Source: an uncultured Nitrospira sp.
GTDB taxonomy: Bacteria; Nitrospirota; Nitrospiria; Nitrospirales; UBA8639
Direction: 5' to 3'
NCBI GenBank assembly: GCA_902500695.1
Contig: CABVRQ010000013.1
Coordinates: 35,730 to 74,150, forward strand
DNA length: 38,421 bases
The translations under genes and the position numbers were made by a program. Positions 15,994-24,330 of this stretch are shown here, piece after piece. Position 1 is the first letter of the stretch. Every line of letters starts with the position of its first letter. A model generated the notes under the pieces. That model was not told the origin of the DNA and made no database searches. It saw only the letters and a list, made by a program, of their open reading frames with translations.

Positions 15994-16119
15994 AGTTTAT
16001 AGAGAGTCCAGGAACCATTTGAACGGAATTTGGCGTGCGTTAAGCGGATGAAAGTAGCATGAGTGATAAAGCCTGTCAACCGGAAAGAGCGGATGTAAAG
16101 GGATTTTTTCTTTGATTCC

Positions 16120-17274
16120 CTATAAACGTTGGAGTGGTTCAGCGGAGGTGGGTTCCTCGTACATTGGAATGCTTTTCTTGGGGGTTTGCCCTTGAATGAT
16201 TCCGCCTCCCAATACACGATCACCAAGATAAAATACGGCTGACTGGCCAGGGCTTAAAGCCCGAACAGGCGCATCAAACATTATTGTCATCGAAGTGGAG
16301 CCTGACCATCGGTGAGTAGCTGGAACTGGAGGAGAACTATAACGAAATTTCACATCAATTTTTGGAGCATTTCTCAATGTCTCGGGGGAGAAAATATTCA
16401 AATCTGAAACCAGACATTCTCTGCTATCCAAATCCTCGGCAGGACCCAAAACCACCATATTCATTTCAGGAACCACGCGCTGCACATACAACCGGCTTCC
16501 TCCGGAAATACCCAATCCTTTTCGTTGCCCTGGCGTATAAAACGCAACGCCCTGATGCTGCCCTAACTCATTGCCCTTCACATCCACAAACGTACCAGGA
16601 ATTGAAGACTGAGGTGCATGTTGCTTGAGGAATTGTCGGTAATCACCTTGCGTCACAAAACAAATTTCCTGGCTTTCTTTGAGTTCGTCCACCGGCAGGC
16701 CCATGGCCTCCGCTTCCCTCCAGACAGCAGGTTTTTGCATTTCCCCTAGAGGAAACATCATTTTTGAGAGCCAACTGGGTGGTATACGATAGAGAAAATA
16801 AGATTGGTCTTTTTTGGAATCCTGACCACGAACTAGGAAGGGGGTCCCTCCTTTATCGTGCCTGATATTGGCATAGTGGCCGGTCGCAATATAGTCAGCT
16901 CCAAGATCATTGGCCACCTGGAAGAGGCCTCCAAATTTCACTCGTTCATTGCACCGAACGCATGGATTGGGGGTGGTTCCCTGTAGATATCCCCCAATAA
17001 AGTCGTCAATCACTCCCTTTTGAAAGCGTTCTCTGGTATCAATGACCTGGTGAGAGATCCCCAATAATTCTGCGACATGCCTGGCCATTCCCACTTTACA
17101 ACATCCACGCTCCTGCCAACGCTTGGAAACAGAGGACTCATCTTCTTCCTCCCAGACCTTCAATGTAACCCCTATAACTTCGTACCCCTGCTGCTTCAAT
17201 AGCTTGGCAGCCACGGAGCTATCCACACCTCCGCTCATTCCTAAGACAACCCTTTTGGAACCAGAGAAAGGCAT
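16120..17274 (-). CDS. mnmA: tRNA-specific 2-thiouridylase MnmA
   Basis: This 384-residue enzyme puts the 2-thio group on U34 of tRNA-Lys, -Glu and -Gln. The PP-loop ATP-pyrophosphatase motif is GMSGGVDSSVAAKLL (residues 13-27). The first catalytic Cys is in TPNPCVRCNERVKFG and the second in SQEICFVTQGDYRQF, as in the family. FLVRGQDSKKDQSYFLYRI is the conserved tRNA-contacting segment. The length is slightly above typical (about 360-370) because of a short insertion after residue 43 and a C-terminal tail. Its start overlaps the stop of the upstream bactofilin by one base (TAATG). MnmE and MnmG, which modify C5 of the same uridine, are encoded a few kilobases upstream. Confidence 0.96.
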   Translation of the reverse strand: MPFSGSKRVVLGMSGGVDSSVAAKLLKQQGYEVIGVTLKVWEEEDESSVSKRWQERGCCKVGMARHVAELLGISHQVIDTRERFQKGVIDDFIGGYLQGTTPNPCVRCNERVKFGGLFQVANDLGADYIATGHYANIRHDKGGTPFLVRGQDSKKDQSYFLYRIPPSWLSKMMFPLGEMQKPAVWREAEAMGLPVDELKESQEICFVTQGDYRQFLKQHAPQSSIPGTFVDVKGNELGQHQGVAFYTPGQRKGLGISGGSRLYVQRVVPEMNMVVLGPAEDLDSRECLVSDLNIFSPETLRNAPKIDVKFRYSSPPVPATHRWSGSTSMTIMFDAPVRALSPGQSAVFYLGDRVLGGGIIQGQTPKKSIPMYEEPTSAEPLQRL

Positions 17275-17750
17275 TAGCGACCCAACGGCTCTGTTTCTAA
17301 TTTTTTTTCTAATTTTTGCTCAACCTTGGGAATCGTCTTGCTCTGACCATTGGAGAGGATTTTATTGTCAATAGGCGCTTCTAATTTGGGAGCGGAACCC
17401 ATATCGCATTCCCCTTGGAAATACACGCCTTCTTCCATGGCAAAAACGGGAGTGTGAACATCACCAATGAGAACCGCGGGTTTCAGGAGTTGAATTTTTG
17501 ATTTTGCGGTAATGATACCCTCAATCCGTCCACTGTTCACAATGGTCCCACCTGTGATGGTCCCTTTAATCACGGCACTTTCACCAATAATGAGGGTATC
17601 ATCAATCGTAATTTCACCTTCAAAGTTTCCATCCACCCGAACTGTGCCCTCAAATTGGGCTTTGCCTTTAAAATCAACACCTTTACCCAAAAATGTATAA
17701 AATTCCTGCCCAAATCCTAACTCCTTTTTCTTGTCTTTTTCACCCCACAT
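17274..17750 (-). CDS. bactofilin (first of two)
   Basis: This 158-residue protein has a central bactofilin (DUF583) domain. It contains GKGVDFKGKAQFEGTVRVDG near 24-43, then repeated beta-helix rungs such as EGEITIDDTLIIGESAVIKG, ending near residue 115. Bactofilins self-assemble without nucleotide into membrane-associated filaments that organise cell-shape enzymes or chromosome-partition proteins. The N-terminus is short and charged (MWGEKDKKKELGFG). The C-terminal tail is Lys/Glu-rich and ends LETEPLGR. A second bactofilin lies 101 bases upstream and parB/parA are next, so a role with the partition system is plausible. It is translationally coupled to mnmA. Confidence 0.92.
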   Translation of the reverse strand: MWGEKDKKKELGFGQEFYTFLGKGVDFKGKAQFEGTVRVDGNFEGEITIDDTLIIGESAVIKGTITGGTIVNSGRIEGIITAKSKIQLLKPAVLIGDVHTPVFAMEEGVYFQGECDMGSAPKLEAPIDNKILSNGQSKTIPKVEQKLEKKLETEPLGR

Positions 17751-17851
17751 ACATCATTCCTCCTCTCATCCGTAAAGAGCCCTCAGGTCGCACGCTAGGA
17801 TCTCCATGTCCAATTTGGAACCAGCCGCCTATTTTTTTCCAGAAGATTGCG

Positions 17852-18352
17852 TTATTTCACCTTCACCGCTTCTTCCACTGAAATCACAAGCTTGGTCTCT
17901 TTGCCTTTTCTCTCTATTTTTTGGGGCATATTGCAGGTGCCATTAAACAAAACCCCCTCATCCATCGACAGAAGAGGGGCGGTTATTGTCCCTACAAAGA
18001 CAGCTGGGGATAACAATTTGACGCGATGTTTGGCCTCAACATCCCCCGTCAATTGGCCCTGACACATGATGGTTCCAGCATGAATCTTGGCAGCAATGAC
18101 CGCTTTTTGACCAATAATTAAATTTCCATCGGTATATATTTCACCCTCCAGGCGGCCATCCACTCGGACCGTGCCCTGATACCGAATCGTTCCCTTAAAG
18201 GTTACCTCTTCACCAACAAAGGCGATGATATCACCTGATTCCTGCTGGCTGTCTGAAGTCACAGGGCTGTCCACCACAGCTGATTCCTTCTCCTGACCTT
18301 GACTCATTTCTGCCGTATCCTGACTGTTTTCTTCGCTTTTTTTGAAAAACAT
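17852..18352 (-). CDS. bactofilin (second of two)
   Basis: This 166-residue protein has a polar, Ser/Gln/Glu-rich N-terminal tail of about 40 residues, then a bactofilin domain. The domain contains AFVGEEVTFKGTIRYQGTVR, then VDGRLEGEIYTDGNLIIGQK, and further rungs to about residue 140. The C-terminal segment KIERKGKETKLVISVEEAVK is basic and predicted helical. It differs enough from its downstream neighbour to suggest two subunits of one mixed filament, or two filaments with different partners. The start MFFKKSEENSQ follows a GGAGGGAGGGG stretch. It lies 156 bases downstream of parB on the same strand. Confidence 0.92.
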   Translation of the reverse strand: MFFKKSEENSQDTAEMSQGQEKESAVVDSPVTSDSQQESGDIIAFVGEEVTFKGTIRYQGTVRVDGRLEGEIYTDGNLIIGQKAVIAAKIHAGTIMCQGQLTGDVEAKHRVKLLSPAVFVGTITAPLLSMDEGVLFNGTCNMPQKIERKGKETKLVISVEEAVKVK

Positions 18353-18508
18353 GAGCCCCTCCCTCCTCGATAACTGTGTGCTCCAATTCCTTCGTGCCTG
18401 ACACGAAACCCAGTAATATTAGCTCGACTATTTGCCATCATCATGATCCTTTCACATCTTAAAGGAGATGCCATGCGTACATCAGCCATCCGTTGGATTA
18501 TTCAAATT

Positions 18509-19366
18509 CTATTCCATAACCAGTGAAGCAATCCGATCCAACTCATCATCAGAAAAATAGTGGATAATGACCTGCCCTCCCCTGGCTCCCGCCTTCACCT
18601 GGACTTTGGTACCCAATCGTTTTCGAAATTGCTCCTCCAGGTTACGAAATCTATTGGGTTCCTCTTTCTTTGATTTGGCGGCTTTACCTTTTTTGTGCAC
18701 GGCAATCATCTGCTCAATTTGGCGAACAGAGAGTTGCTCGGAAACAATTTTGCGTGCAAGCTGAAGTTGTGCTGCTGGAGTTGGCTGCCCCGCTAATACC
18801 TTCGCATGCCCTAAGCTGATGGCCCCGGCCTCTATATATTCCTGGACATCCTTTGGCAGCGTGAGTAGTCTTAAAATATTAGCGATGGAGGATCGCTCCT
18901 TACCTACCGAGCGTGAAACCAGATCCTGAGTTAAGCCAAATTCCCCCATCAATCTGGAATAGGCCTTGGCTTCCTCCATAGGATTGAGATTCTCACGCTG
19001 GATATTTTCTACCAACGCGATCGCTAAAGCTTTTTCGTCATTGGAATTCCTCACCAGGACAGGAATGGTCTGCAGCCCGGCAATTTTTGCCGCTCGAAAC
19101 CGGCGCTCCCCGGCAATCAGCTCAAACATGCCATCGCCTTTTCTTCGGACGACAATCGGCTGCAGAACGCCATGCTCCTTGACTGAATGCGCTAACTCAT
19201 CTAATTCCGTCTCCAGGAATGTGGTTCTTGGCTGATAACGGTTCGGGAGAATTTGGTCCAGTGGAATCATGGAGACAGCCTGACTATCCTGCTCCACTTT
19301 CCAGACAAGAGTCTTTTTTTCCGGCAGCAGAGCCTGAAGCCCTTTACCTAACGCTTTCTTTTCCAT
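18509..19366 (-). CDS. parB: chromosome partition protein ParB
   Basis: This 285-residue CTP-dependent DNA clamp spreads from parS sites. The N-terminal domain has IPLDQILPNRYQPRTTFLET and the CTP-binding GERRFRAAKIAGLQTIPVLV. The helix-turn-helix domain follows (ENIQRENLNPMEEAKAYSRL, then GLTQDLVSRSVGKERSSIAN). A short Lys-rich linker leads to a C-terminal dimerisation domain. The N-terminus MEKKALGKGLQALLPEK is the classic ParA-interacting peptide. It overlaps parA by 23 bases. Two parS-like sites lie close by at 20139 and 20821. Confidence 0.97.
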   Translation of the reverse strand: MEKKALGKGLQALLPEKKTLVWKVEQDSQAVSMIPLDQILPNRYQPRTTFLETELDELAHSVKEHGVLQPIVVRRKGDGMFELIAGERRFRAAKIAGLQTIPVLVRNSNDEKALAIALVENIQRENLNPMEEAKAYSRLMGEFGLTQDLVSRSVGKERSSIANILRLLTLPKDVQEYIEAGAISLGHAKVLAGQPTPAAQLQLARKIVSEQLSVRQIEQMIAVHKKGKAAKSKKEEPNRFRNLEEQFRKRLGTKVQVKAGARGGQVIIHYFSDDELDRIASLVME

Positions 19367-20111
19367 TCCTCAAAATCTCCTTGGCGAGGTCAAGATATGC
19401 CTTTGCTCCACTAGACGCCGCATTATAGGACAGAACCGCCTTCCCATGACTGGGCGCTTCAGCTAACGCCACATTTCTTGGGATAACAGTCTGAAAGACC
19501 TTATCTGCAAAAAATCCTCGAATTTCCTCTTGCACCTGCCTCGAAAGATTAATTCTTGAATCATACATCGTCAACACAATGCCTTGAATGGCTAATTCAG
19601 GATTAAATGACTCACGAATCCTTTCGACATTTCCCAATAAACGACCCAATCCCTCCATTGCATAATACTCACACTGCACTGGAATAATCAGGCCAGATGC
19701 TGCGACAAGAGCATTAATAGTCAAGAGTCCGAAGGCGGGCGGGCAATCTATGATGATAAAATCATAATCCACAATCCCGTCCAACACACTTTTTAGAATA
19801 GTTTGCCGATCAGGGAGATTTGACAGTTCTATTTCTGCCCCGACCAAATCGCCCTTTGAGGCCACGACACTCAACCCGCTTATATCAGTAGGTAATATTA
19901 CTTCTTCCACCAAACGTCTATCCATTAAACATTCATAAATAGTCGCGCCTTTAGGCTCAATAGACAACCCGCTTGTCGCATTGGCCTGTGGGTCCAAATC
20001 AATCAATAAGACAGATTTCCCAGATATGGCCAAAGCCGCGCAAAGGTTGATAGACGTGGTGGTCTTTCCGACCCCACCCTTCTGATTAGCAATGGCAATG
20101 GTCTGTTTCAA
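19344..20111 (-). CDS. parA: chromosome partition ATPase ParA (Soj)
   Basis: This 255-residue protein has the deviant Walker A KGGVGKTTTSINLCAAL (residues 11-27), LLIDLDPQANATSGL (Walker A') and DFIIIDCPPAFGLLTINAL (Walker B). These are all typical of the Soj/ParA group without an N-terminal regulatory domain. It forms nucleoid-bound ATP dimers that ParB-parS complexes follow during segregation. It starts MKQTIAIANQ. A parS-like site lies 28 bases upstream of its ATG, so ParB binding there could repress the parAB operon, as is known for some ParABS systems. Confidence 0.97.
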   Translation of the reverse strand: MKQTIAIANQKGGVGKTTTSINLCAALAISGKSVLLIDLDPQANATSGLSIEPKGATIYECLMDRRLVEEVILPTDISGLSVVASKGDLVGAEIELSNLPDRQTILKSVLDGIVDYDFIIIDCPPAFGLLTINALVAASGLIIPVQCEYYAMEGLGRLLGNVERIRESFNPELAIQGIVLTMYDSRINLSRQVQEEIRGFFADKVFQTVIPRNVALAEAPSHGKAVLSYNAASSGAKAYLDLAKEILRNGKESVR

Positions 20112-20138
20112 GATAATCCCATAAAAATTCTTAAAAAT

Positions 20139-20154
20139 AGTTCCACGTGGAACA
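20139..20154. promoter_or_regulatory. parS-like site upstream of parA
   Basis: The 16-mer AGTTCCACGTGGAACA matches the parS consensus tGTTnCACGTGnAACa, with one difference at the outermost position. It lies in the 57-base gap between rsmG and parA. ParB should load here; the position also suggests control of parAB transcription. Confidence 0.85.
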
Positions 20155-20168
20155 TGGCAATTGCCCGC

Positions 20169-20837
20169 TCAAGGCGCATATTTCAAAACCGACAAGACAC
20201 GATTTCCATACCCAAAAGGTAATTCATAGGATAATTCCACAAACACTTCCATGCCATTGAGCCGAGAATGATTGTCAATATTTTTCGAGCGAAACACAAC
20301 TAGTTTCCCATTTTTTTTTAAAATACGATCCATATTCGGCAAGATGTGGTCTACGTTGACACCTTTACAAAGGGCGAAATCACATTTTTCATCATCCAAC
20401 ACCGTAGAATCAAAGTCTTCCAACCGAACTTGGAGAACCGATGTTTTTGGCAACTCAAGTTTTCCAATAACATTATGGAGGAAGGCCGTCTTGTTTGATC
20501 TGGGTTCCATTAACATAACGTCAAGAGCAGGCAAAGACAGCTTGAGTGGGATACCTGGAAAACCGCCACCTGTCCCAATATCAACAATCCTTGCATCAAG
20601 TTTGTTTCCCAGCGCCAAATGTCCAGCCAAGGAATCGACAAACAGCAAAACGGTCCGGTCCATGTCCGTACGAAGACCGGTCAGATTAATCGACCGGTCC
20701 CAACGACACAATTCATCATAATACAGACCAAATCTCCCAAGTACCTCATCCGAGAAGGAAAGCCCAAGCTTCTGAGCCCCGTACTTGAAATGTTCTAAGA
20801 AATTAAATGATTGATCGCTTTGTTCCACGTGGAACAT
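20169..20837 (-). CDS. rsmG: 16S rRNA (guanine-527-N7)-methyltransferase RsmG
   Basis: This 222-residue SAM-dependent methyltransferase (formerly GidB) methylates G527 of 16S rRNA. SAM motif I is VDIGTGGGFPGIPLKLSLPA. It is preceded by LCRWDRSINLTGLRTDMDRT, the conserved substrate-side segment, and followed by LMEPRSNKTAFLHNV. The ATG at 20835-20837 is supported by the N-terminal MFHVEQ, which many RsmG proteins share because those codons double as a parS site. It lies between mnmG and parA, the usual order near bacterial origins. Confidence 0.96.
   Translation of the reverse strand: MFHVEQSDQSFNFLEHFKYGAQKLGLSFSDEVLGRFGLYYDELCRWDRSINLTGLRTDMDRTVLLFVDSLAGHLALGNKLDARIVDIGTGGGFPGIPLKLSLPALDVMLMEPRSNKTAFLHNVIGKLELPKTSVLQVRLEDFDSTVLDDEKCDFALCKGVNVDHILPNMDRILKKNGKLVVFRSKNIDNHSRLNGMEVFVELSYELPFGYGNRVLSVLKYAP
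20821..20836. promoter_or_regulatory. perfect parS site inside the rsmG start
   Basis: TGTTCCACGTGGAACA is a perfect 16-bp palindrome and an exact parS match. It overlaps the first codons of rsmG and dictates its MFHVEQ N-terminus. It lies 667 bases from the parS-like site upstream of parA. Confidence 0.93.
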
Positions 20838-20947
20838 CCTAACTATATGAATTATAAATTGAGAGATTTATTTTTGGCTTAATGAATAAGGGGCAGGCGA
20901 AAAAACAAAGCCAGATTTTGGTTTATGCTGACGAATAAATTAAAGAA

Positions 20948-22810
20948 CTAGCTGGCCTTTTTATGTTTTTCCACGGCAACAAGGAGAAGTGAAATGGCGG
21001 CAGGAGTCATTCCTGATATTCGTGAGGCCTGTCCTATGGATGAAGGGCGAACTTTCTTTAGTTTTTCAACAACTTCATTTGAAAACCCTTTGATACCATC
21101 ATAGTTAAAATTGTCCGGAACATGACGATGCTCAAGTTTTTTAAATTGCCCTATAAGCTGTTCCTGTCGTTTGATATACCCTTCGTACTTTATGGTTATT
21201 TCAACTGCTTCGACGACGTCAGGATCGTCCTCAGTTGCTCCATCTATAAATTGAGCCAAGTTGTGATACGAAACCTCAGGCCGTCGCAGCAGTTGTGCAA
21301 GTGACGAATTTGGTGCAAAACCTTCAATTGGAATGATGCCATCAAGATCCAAGCCAGATGACTTGGGAGGAGTGGCGTGAAGTCTTCGTATCTCACGTTC
21401 AATCCTTTCCTTTTTTTGTTGAAAGGTGTCAAATATGGCCTGAGAGACTAGCCCGATACGATATCCTTCCTCCATTAAACGGAAATCAGCATTATCCTCT
21501 CTAAGGAGCAACCGGTATTCAGCTCTAGACGTGAACATTCGATAAGGCTCACGTGCATCTTTTGTGATTAAATCATCAATTAATACGCCAATATATGCCT
21601 GAGACCTATCTAAAATTAGTGGGCTGGCATTCTTCACCTGAAGGGCAGCATTAATCCCTGCCATAATTCCTTGTGCGGCGGCTTCTTCATAGCCGGAAGT
21701 CCCATTTATTTGCCCGGCATGAAAGAGCCCCTTCACGAGTTTCGTTTCCAAGGTTTCATGAAGTTGTCGTGGCGGAAAGTAATCATATTCAATCGCATAG
21801 CCAGGCCTGAGAAAAATCGCCTGTTCAAGACCTGGTATGGTCCGGACAAATGCCTGCTGGACGTCTACCGGCAGGCTGGTAGAGATCCCGTTTGGATAAA
21901 ATGAGCGTGACTCAAGCGTTTCAGGTTCCATGAAAATTTGATGTCTATTTTTATCAGCAAATCTGACGACTTTATCCTCAATAGATGGACAATATCGTGG
22001 ACCGGTTGATTCAATGATTCCGCAATACATAGGAGACCGATCAAGATTTTCCCTTATAATTCGATGTGTTTCATCATTCGTATAGGTAATGTGGCAGTGA
22101 ATTTGCGGGTTGGGAAGGGTCGTGGATCGAATTGAAAATGGTCGAGGGACCGAATCGCCAGGCTGCGGAATCATGACGTTGAAATCAATTGAATCTCGAT
22201 CAATCCTCGGAGGGGTTCCTGTTTTTAGCCGTCCGATTTCAAAACCAAAGTCCCTCATGCAATCCGAAAGATTCTCCGCAGAAGGCTCACCAGCCCTTCC
22301 ACCAGGAAGATGATTCAACCCAATATGCAAAAGACCCTTCAGAAAGGTCCCGGAAGTCAGCACAACCGCTTTAGTGAGAATGGTTTCTCCGCTATTGGTC
22401 ATGACACCATTGACGGCCCCGCCCTGTGTAAGAATCCGATCAACTGTGCCCTGTATAATTGACAAATTATCCTGCCCGCTTACTGTATCCTGCATTCGAT
22501 TGGCGTAAATTTGCTTGTCACATTGGACTCGTGTGGCGCGGACGGCCGGGCCTTTCCGCATATTGAGCACACGGAATTGAATGCCGGACTGATCGGTGTT
22601 CCATCCCATTTCTCCTCCGAGGGCATCGATTTCTTTAACGAGATGGCCCTTCCCGATCCCTCCAACAGCAGGATTGCATGGCATTGTGGCGATTTTTTTC
22701 AAATCGATAGTCAACATCACCACCCTACACCCCATCCTGGCGGCTGCAAGGGCAGCCTCACACCCTGCATGACCACCTCCGACGACGACAATGTCACATT
22801 TCATACTCAT
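20948..22810 (-). CDS. mnmG: tRNA uridine-5-carboxymethylaminomethyl synthase subunit MnmG (GidA)
   Basis: This 620-residue FAD protein works with MnmE to build cmnm5U34 in tRNA using methylene-tetrahydrofolate and glycine. The FAD-binding motif is VVVGGGHAGCEAALAAARMG near residue 8. Family signatures follow: MPCNPAVGGIGKGHLVKEID, GLNHLPGGRAGEPSAENLSD and GQINGTSGYEEAAAQGIMAG. The catalytic region includes RFRYLKTGTPPRI-type sequence (RLKTGTPPRID here). The C-terminal helical domain ends AISLLLVAVEKHKKAS. Either Met1 or Met3 could be the start. It lies 45 bases after mnmE on the same strand. Confidence 0.97.
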   Translation of the reverse strand: MSMKCDIVVVGGGHAGCEAALAAARMGCRVVMLTIDLKKIATMPCNPAVGGIGKGHLVKEIDALGGEMGWNTDQSGIQFRVLNMRKGPAVRATRVQCDKQIYANRMQDTVSGQDNLSIIQGTVDRILTQGGAVNGVMTNSGETILTKAVVLTSGTFLKGLLHIGLNHLPGGRAGEPSAENLSDCMRDFGFEIGRLKTGTPPRIDRDSIDFNVMIPQPGDSVPRPFSIRSTTLPNPQIHCHITYTNDETHRIIRENLDRSPMYCGIIESTGPRYCPSIEDKVVRFADKNRHQIFMEPETLESRSFYPNGISTSLPVDVQQAFVRTIPGLEQAIFLRPGYAIEYDYFPPRQLHETLETKLVKGLFHAGQINGTSGYEEAAAQGIMAGINAALQVKNASPLILDRSQAYIGVLIDDLITKDAREPYRMFTSRAEYRLLLREDNADFRLMEEGYRIGLVSQAIFDTFQQKKERIEREIRRLHATPPKSSGLDLDGIIPIEGFAPNSSLAQLLRRPEVSYHNLAQFIDGATEDDPDVVEAVEITIKYEGYIKRQEQLIGQFKKLEHRHVPDNFNYDGIKGFSNEVVEKLKKVRPSSIGQASRISGMTPAAISLLLVAVEKHKKAS

Positions 22811-22855
22811 GAGTTAGTATTCTGTAATTTTAGGAAAAATTGGGAGGAATGACTT

Positions 22856-24310
22856 TTACTTCCCAATGCAAAACTCTCGAAAAATTTGGTCCAAAATATC
22901 TTCATTGGTGATCGCGCCGACAATTTCCCCAAGGGAATTAAGCGCAATCCGTAATTCTAATGCGACACACTCTGCAGAAAGCCCATCATCTATAGCTAAA
23001 ATAGCGTTTTTCAAGGCCACTCCGGCATTGTGAAGAAGCGTCTTATGTCGCAGTCTTGATATGAGCACCGAATCATGGGCTTCAAATTGGCGACCCACAG
23101 CCAATGATTTAATGGCGTTTTTTAAACTATCGAGTCCTTCACCGGTTAATGCAGATACCTCAACATATTTTTTTTCTCCCGCAAAACCATCCTCAGAGCT
23201 TATTCTATTTTGGTTGACAATACTCTGAAGTTCCTTCAGGGAAAATTTTGCCGGCAAGTCAATTTTATTGAGAACCATGACGCAGGGCTTTTTGATATAT
23301 TTTTCAATAAAACTTAAGTCTTTATCATTAGGTGATGAACTTCTATCAAATGACACAATCAACACATCTGCGTCTTCAATGGCCTGATTGGCTCGATTCA
23401 TTCCCTCATTCTCTAATTCATCTGTCGTTTCTCGTAATCCGGCCGTATCGAAGAGTCGGATCATCACTCCTTCAACCATGATGGCCTCTTCAAGAACATC
23501 ACGTGTGGTCCCGGGAATATGAGACACAATAGCTCGATTGGTGCCCAGTATGCCATTTAACAAACTGGACTTTCCCACATTGGGGCGTCCTACAATGACG
23601 GTGCGAATACCTTCACGTATCATTCGGCCTTCTTCGGCGGACTCCAACAGCTGCATTATTTCTTTCAAGATTTCCTGTGTATCCTGTTTCAATTCGCTCT
23701 GGTCAATAAACTGGATATCATCATCCACAAAATCCATTCCGGCTTCCAAGTGGGCAACGAGTTTCACGAGACGGTCCCGTTGCCGTTGTATGAGCAGAGA
23801 TAACCTTCCCTGAAGGTGTTCCTGAGCCATCTTCAAACTCTGAAGGGAATTTGCTCGTATGGTATCTAAGACTCCCTCTGCTTGGGTTAAATCCAACCGC
23901 CCATTCAAAAAGCTCCGCTTGGTAAACTCACCAGGTTCTGCCAATCTGGCACCAGTCTGCGTTAAGGCTTCGCAAATGGCATTCACAATGACCGGTCCTC
24001 CATGTGCATGAACTTCTACAACATCTTCTCCTGTATAGGACCGGGGGGCTCGCATGGTCACAACCAGCACCTCATCCAATACTGAGGGAATCGCACTTCC
24101 CGCATTTTTGTCAGATTGAATAGGGTTCCAAATAAATTGGCCCAAAGACAACTGATAAGGCCTGACCTGTTCAAGAGGTTTACCCGAGCGTAATCGAAGA
24201 ATACTTGCGGCGACGGAAAGGGCATGAACTCCACTAACCCGAACGATTCCCACACCCCCTTCGCCCATAGGGGTAGCCACGGCACAGATGGTGTCGTCTA
24301 AAGAGCCCAT
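22856..24310 (-). CDS. mnmE: tRNA modification GTPase MnmE (TrmE)
   Basis: This 484-residue protein has an N-terminal folate-binding domain (DTICAVATPMGEGGVGIVRV). A helical domain is split by an inserted G domain with GRPNVGKSSLLNGILG (G1), the IPGTTRD switch (G2), DTAGLRET (G3) and NKID (G4). The C-terminal motif is CIGK, whose Cys is conserved in MnmE. It partners MnmG. It is slightly longer than the usual 450-460 residues, owing to an insertion in the N-terminal domain (FIWNPIQSDKNAGSAIPSVL) and one after the G4 motif. It begins 20 bases after the yidC stop. Confidence 0.97.
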   Translation of the reverse strand: MGSLDDTICAVATPMGEGGVGIVRVSGVHALSVAASILRLRSGKPLEQVRPYQLSLGQFIWNPIQSDKNAGSAIPSVLDEVLVVTMRAPRSYTGEDVVEVHAHGGPVIVNAICEALTQTGARLAEPGEFTKRSFLNGRLDLTQAEGVLDTIRANSLQSLKMAQEHLQGRLSLLIQRQRDRLVKLVAHLEAGMDFVDDDIQFIDQSELKQDTQEILKEIMQLLESAEEGRMIREGIRTVIVGRPNVGKSSLLNGILGTNRAIVSHIPGTTRDVLEEAIMVEGVMIRLFDTAGLRETTDELENEGMNRANQAIEDADVLIVSFDRSSSPNDKDLSFIEKYIKKPCVMVLNKIDLPAKFSLKELQSIVNQNRISSEDGFAGEKKYVEVSALTGEGLDSLKNAIKSLAVGRQFEAHDSVLISRLRHKTLLHNAGVALKNAILAIDDGLSAECVALELRIALNSLGEIVGAITNEDILDQIFREFCIGK

Positions 24311-24330
24311 AGCTTAGACAGAGGCAAGGA

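Noticed and set aside
18556..18566. TTATCCACT-type DnaA box in the 3' end of parB, and another near 781
   Set aside because: Single near-consensus 9-mers are expected several times by chance in 38 kb. They are inside coding sequence and not clustered.
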